A stretch of 64,000 nucleotides of DNA. Source: Mastigias papua (Eukaryota; Cnidaria; Scyphozoa; Rhizostomeae; Mastigiidae). The notes beneath the pieces were generated by a model. It saw only the letters and a list, made by a program, of their open reading frames with translations. It was not told the origin of the DNA and did not search any database. Location: contig OZ025269.1 in NCBI GenBank assembly GCA_964019165.1, positions 18,393,687-18,457,686 of the forward strand. Reading direction: 5' to 3'. Of this stretch, positions 63,406-64,000 are shown piece after piece. Made by a program: the position numbers and the translations under genes. Position 1 is the stretch's first letter. Each line of letters opens with the position of its first letter.

Positions 63406-64000
63406 CAACAGCAACTGATAAGGAAAATATCCACAAGCCTTTTATCAAGCTAGTCACAAAATAGTTTTACAAGATGAATAATCACAATTGCATTTAAGTA
63501 CAGCAGAAGATATAACCAAAATAAATAGAGTTTATCCACAACAAAAAACTTTAGGTCCAATAACATACATTAAATCCAATAGCTGTCAATAAGATATTTA
63601 CTTTAAGGATGCAAACCAAGTCTAAATATACCATACATGCTAGCACTTTCACAAAGTGCAGGAGTCTCCAGATACGTCTGCTAAAGAGCGACCTCCCATG
63701 GCTCAGTTTGTCACTAAAAGGCTGTCTTATAGCCAATCTCATGCGAATTATCCTCACTTCTGGAAGAAACTAAGCTTTTGGGTAGCTACTAGGTTTTAAT
63801 CATTGTAGTTTAAATTTGGCTTCCTACCACAGACAAATTCATAGATATTTGAGCTCCCTCAATCCTATATTAAAATGCTGGCATTTCCAATATCATTTAA
63901 AGTCTGATATAGGGACAACAGTAAATGTAAATGGAACAGTTTTACAGGGTAAGTGCTGCAAATCAATTTCCATCATTACCTGTTTTTCTCAGCTGTGATT
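63406..64000. other. Window end; possible exon edge near 63950
   Basis: The sequence ATTTAAAG|TCTGATATAGGG...TTTTACAGG|GTAAGTG could be a small plus-strand exon of about 49 bases (63900-63949), frame SDIGTTVNVNGTVLQ. The donor is strong but the acceptor is weak and the protein is not recognised. The rest of this stretch shows nothing. Confidence 0.2.

Overview
The window is animal nuclear DNA: AT-rich, intron-bearing and very repeat-rich, with only three regions I can defend as host genes. (1) A BMP/GDF-type TGF-beta ligand lies on the minus strand (coding exons 9204-8895 and 7507-6633). The two exons join in phase at a GT-AG intron into a 394-residue precursor with signal peptide, prodomain and a complete 7-cysteine knot. 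(2) A ZCCHC8 orthologue (nuclear exosome targeting, NEXT, scaffold) lies on the minus strand (exons 59580-58455 and 57385-56628). It joins in phase into 627 residues with coiled coil, CCHC knuckle, PSP domain and the short conserved C-terminal motif. (3) A probable last exon of an unidentified plus-strand gene (2090-2322) encodes a basic then strongly acidic tail.

A BMP ligand and ZCCHC8 together say metazoan. The mix of L2/CR1-type and R2/NeSL-type non-LTR fragments, short TIR elements and very long (TA)n arrays would suit a cnidarian or another marine invertebrate. That is inference from general appearance; I cannot fix the phylum.

Most of the rest is mobile DNA and simple sequence. From 36.8 to 40.3 kb there is a nested stack. 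A decayed R2/NeSL-like retrotransposon on the minus strand is interrupted by a 282-bp Harbinger-like MITE with a TAA target duplication, by a second MITE that itself hosts an L2-type reverse transcriptase fragment, and by a ~145-bp LTR-like piece. A set of MITE families shares termini resembling CACGTTTCTTATAAGAAAC beside TA, with copies or fragments at about 3.6, 17.5, 18.4, 24.4, 37.4-38.5, 52.2 and 63.1 kb. A second family lies at 18.0, 20.0-20.4, 20.5-21.0 and 32.3-33.2 kb, the last split by the tail of an L2-type element. A tRNA-headed SINE-like unit is partly duplicated in tandem at 45.3-45.7 kb. Minisatellites sit at 2.9, 21.7, 29.9, 34.3, 42.4 and 60.6 kb.

The genes do not form an operon or cluster and I see no functional link between them. 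I found no prokaryote-like defence system, CRISPR array or new multi-gene system. The best leads are the missing wrist tryptophan in the BMP ligand, the shortened zinc knuckle of ZCCHC8, the nested transposon stack, and the hammerhead-like sequence inside the SINE-like unit.
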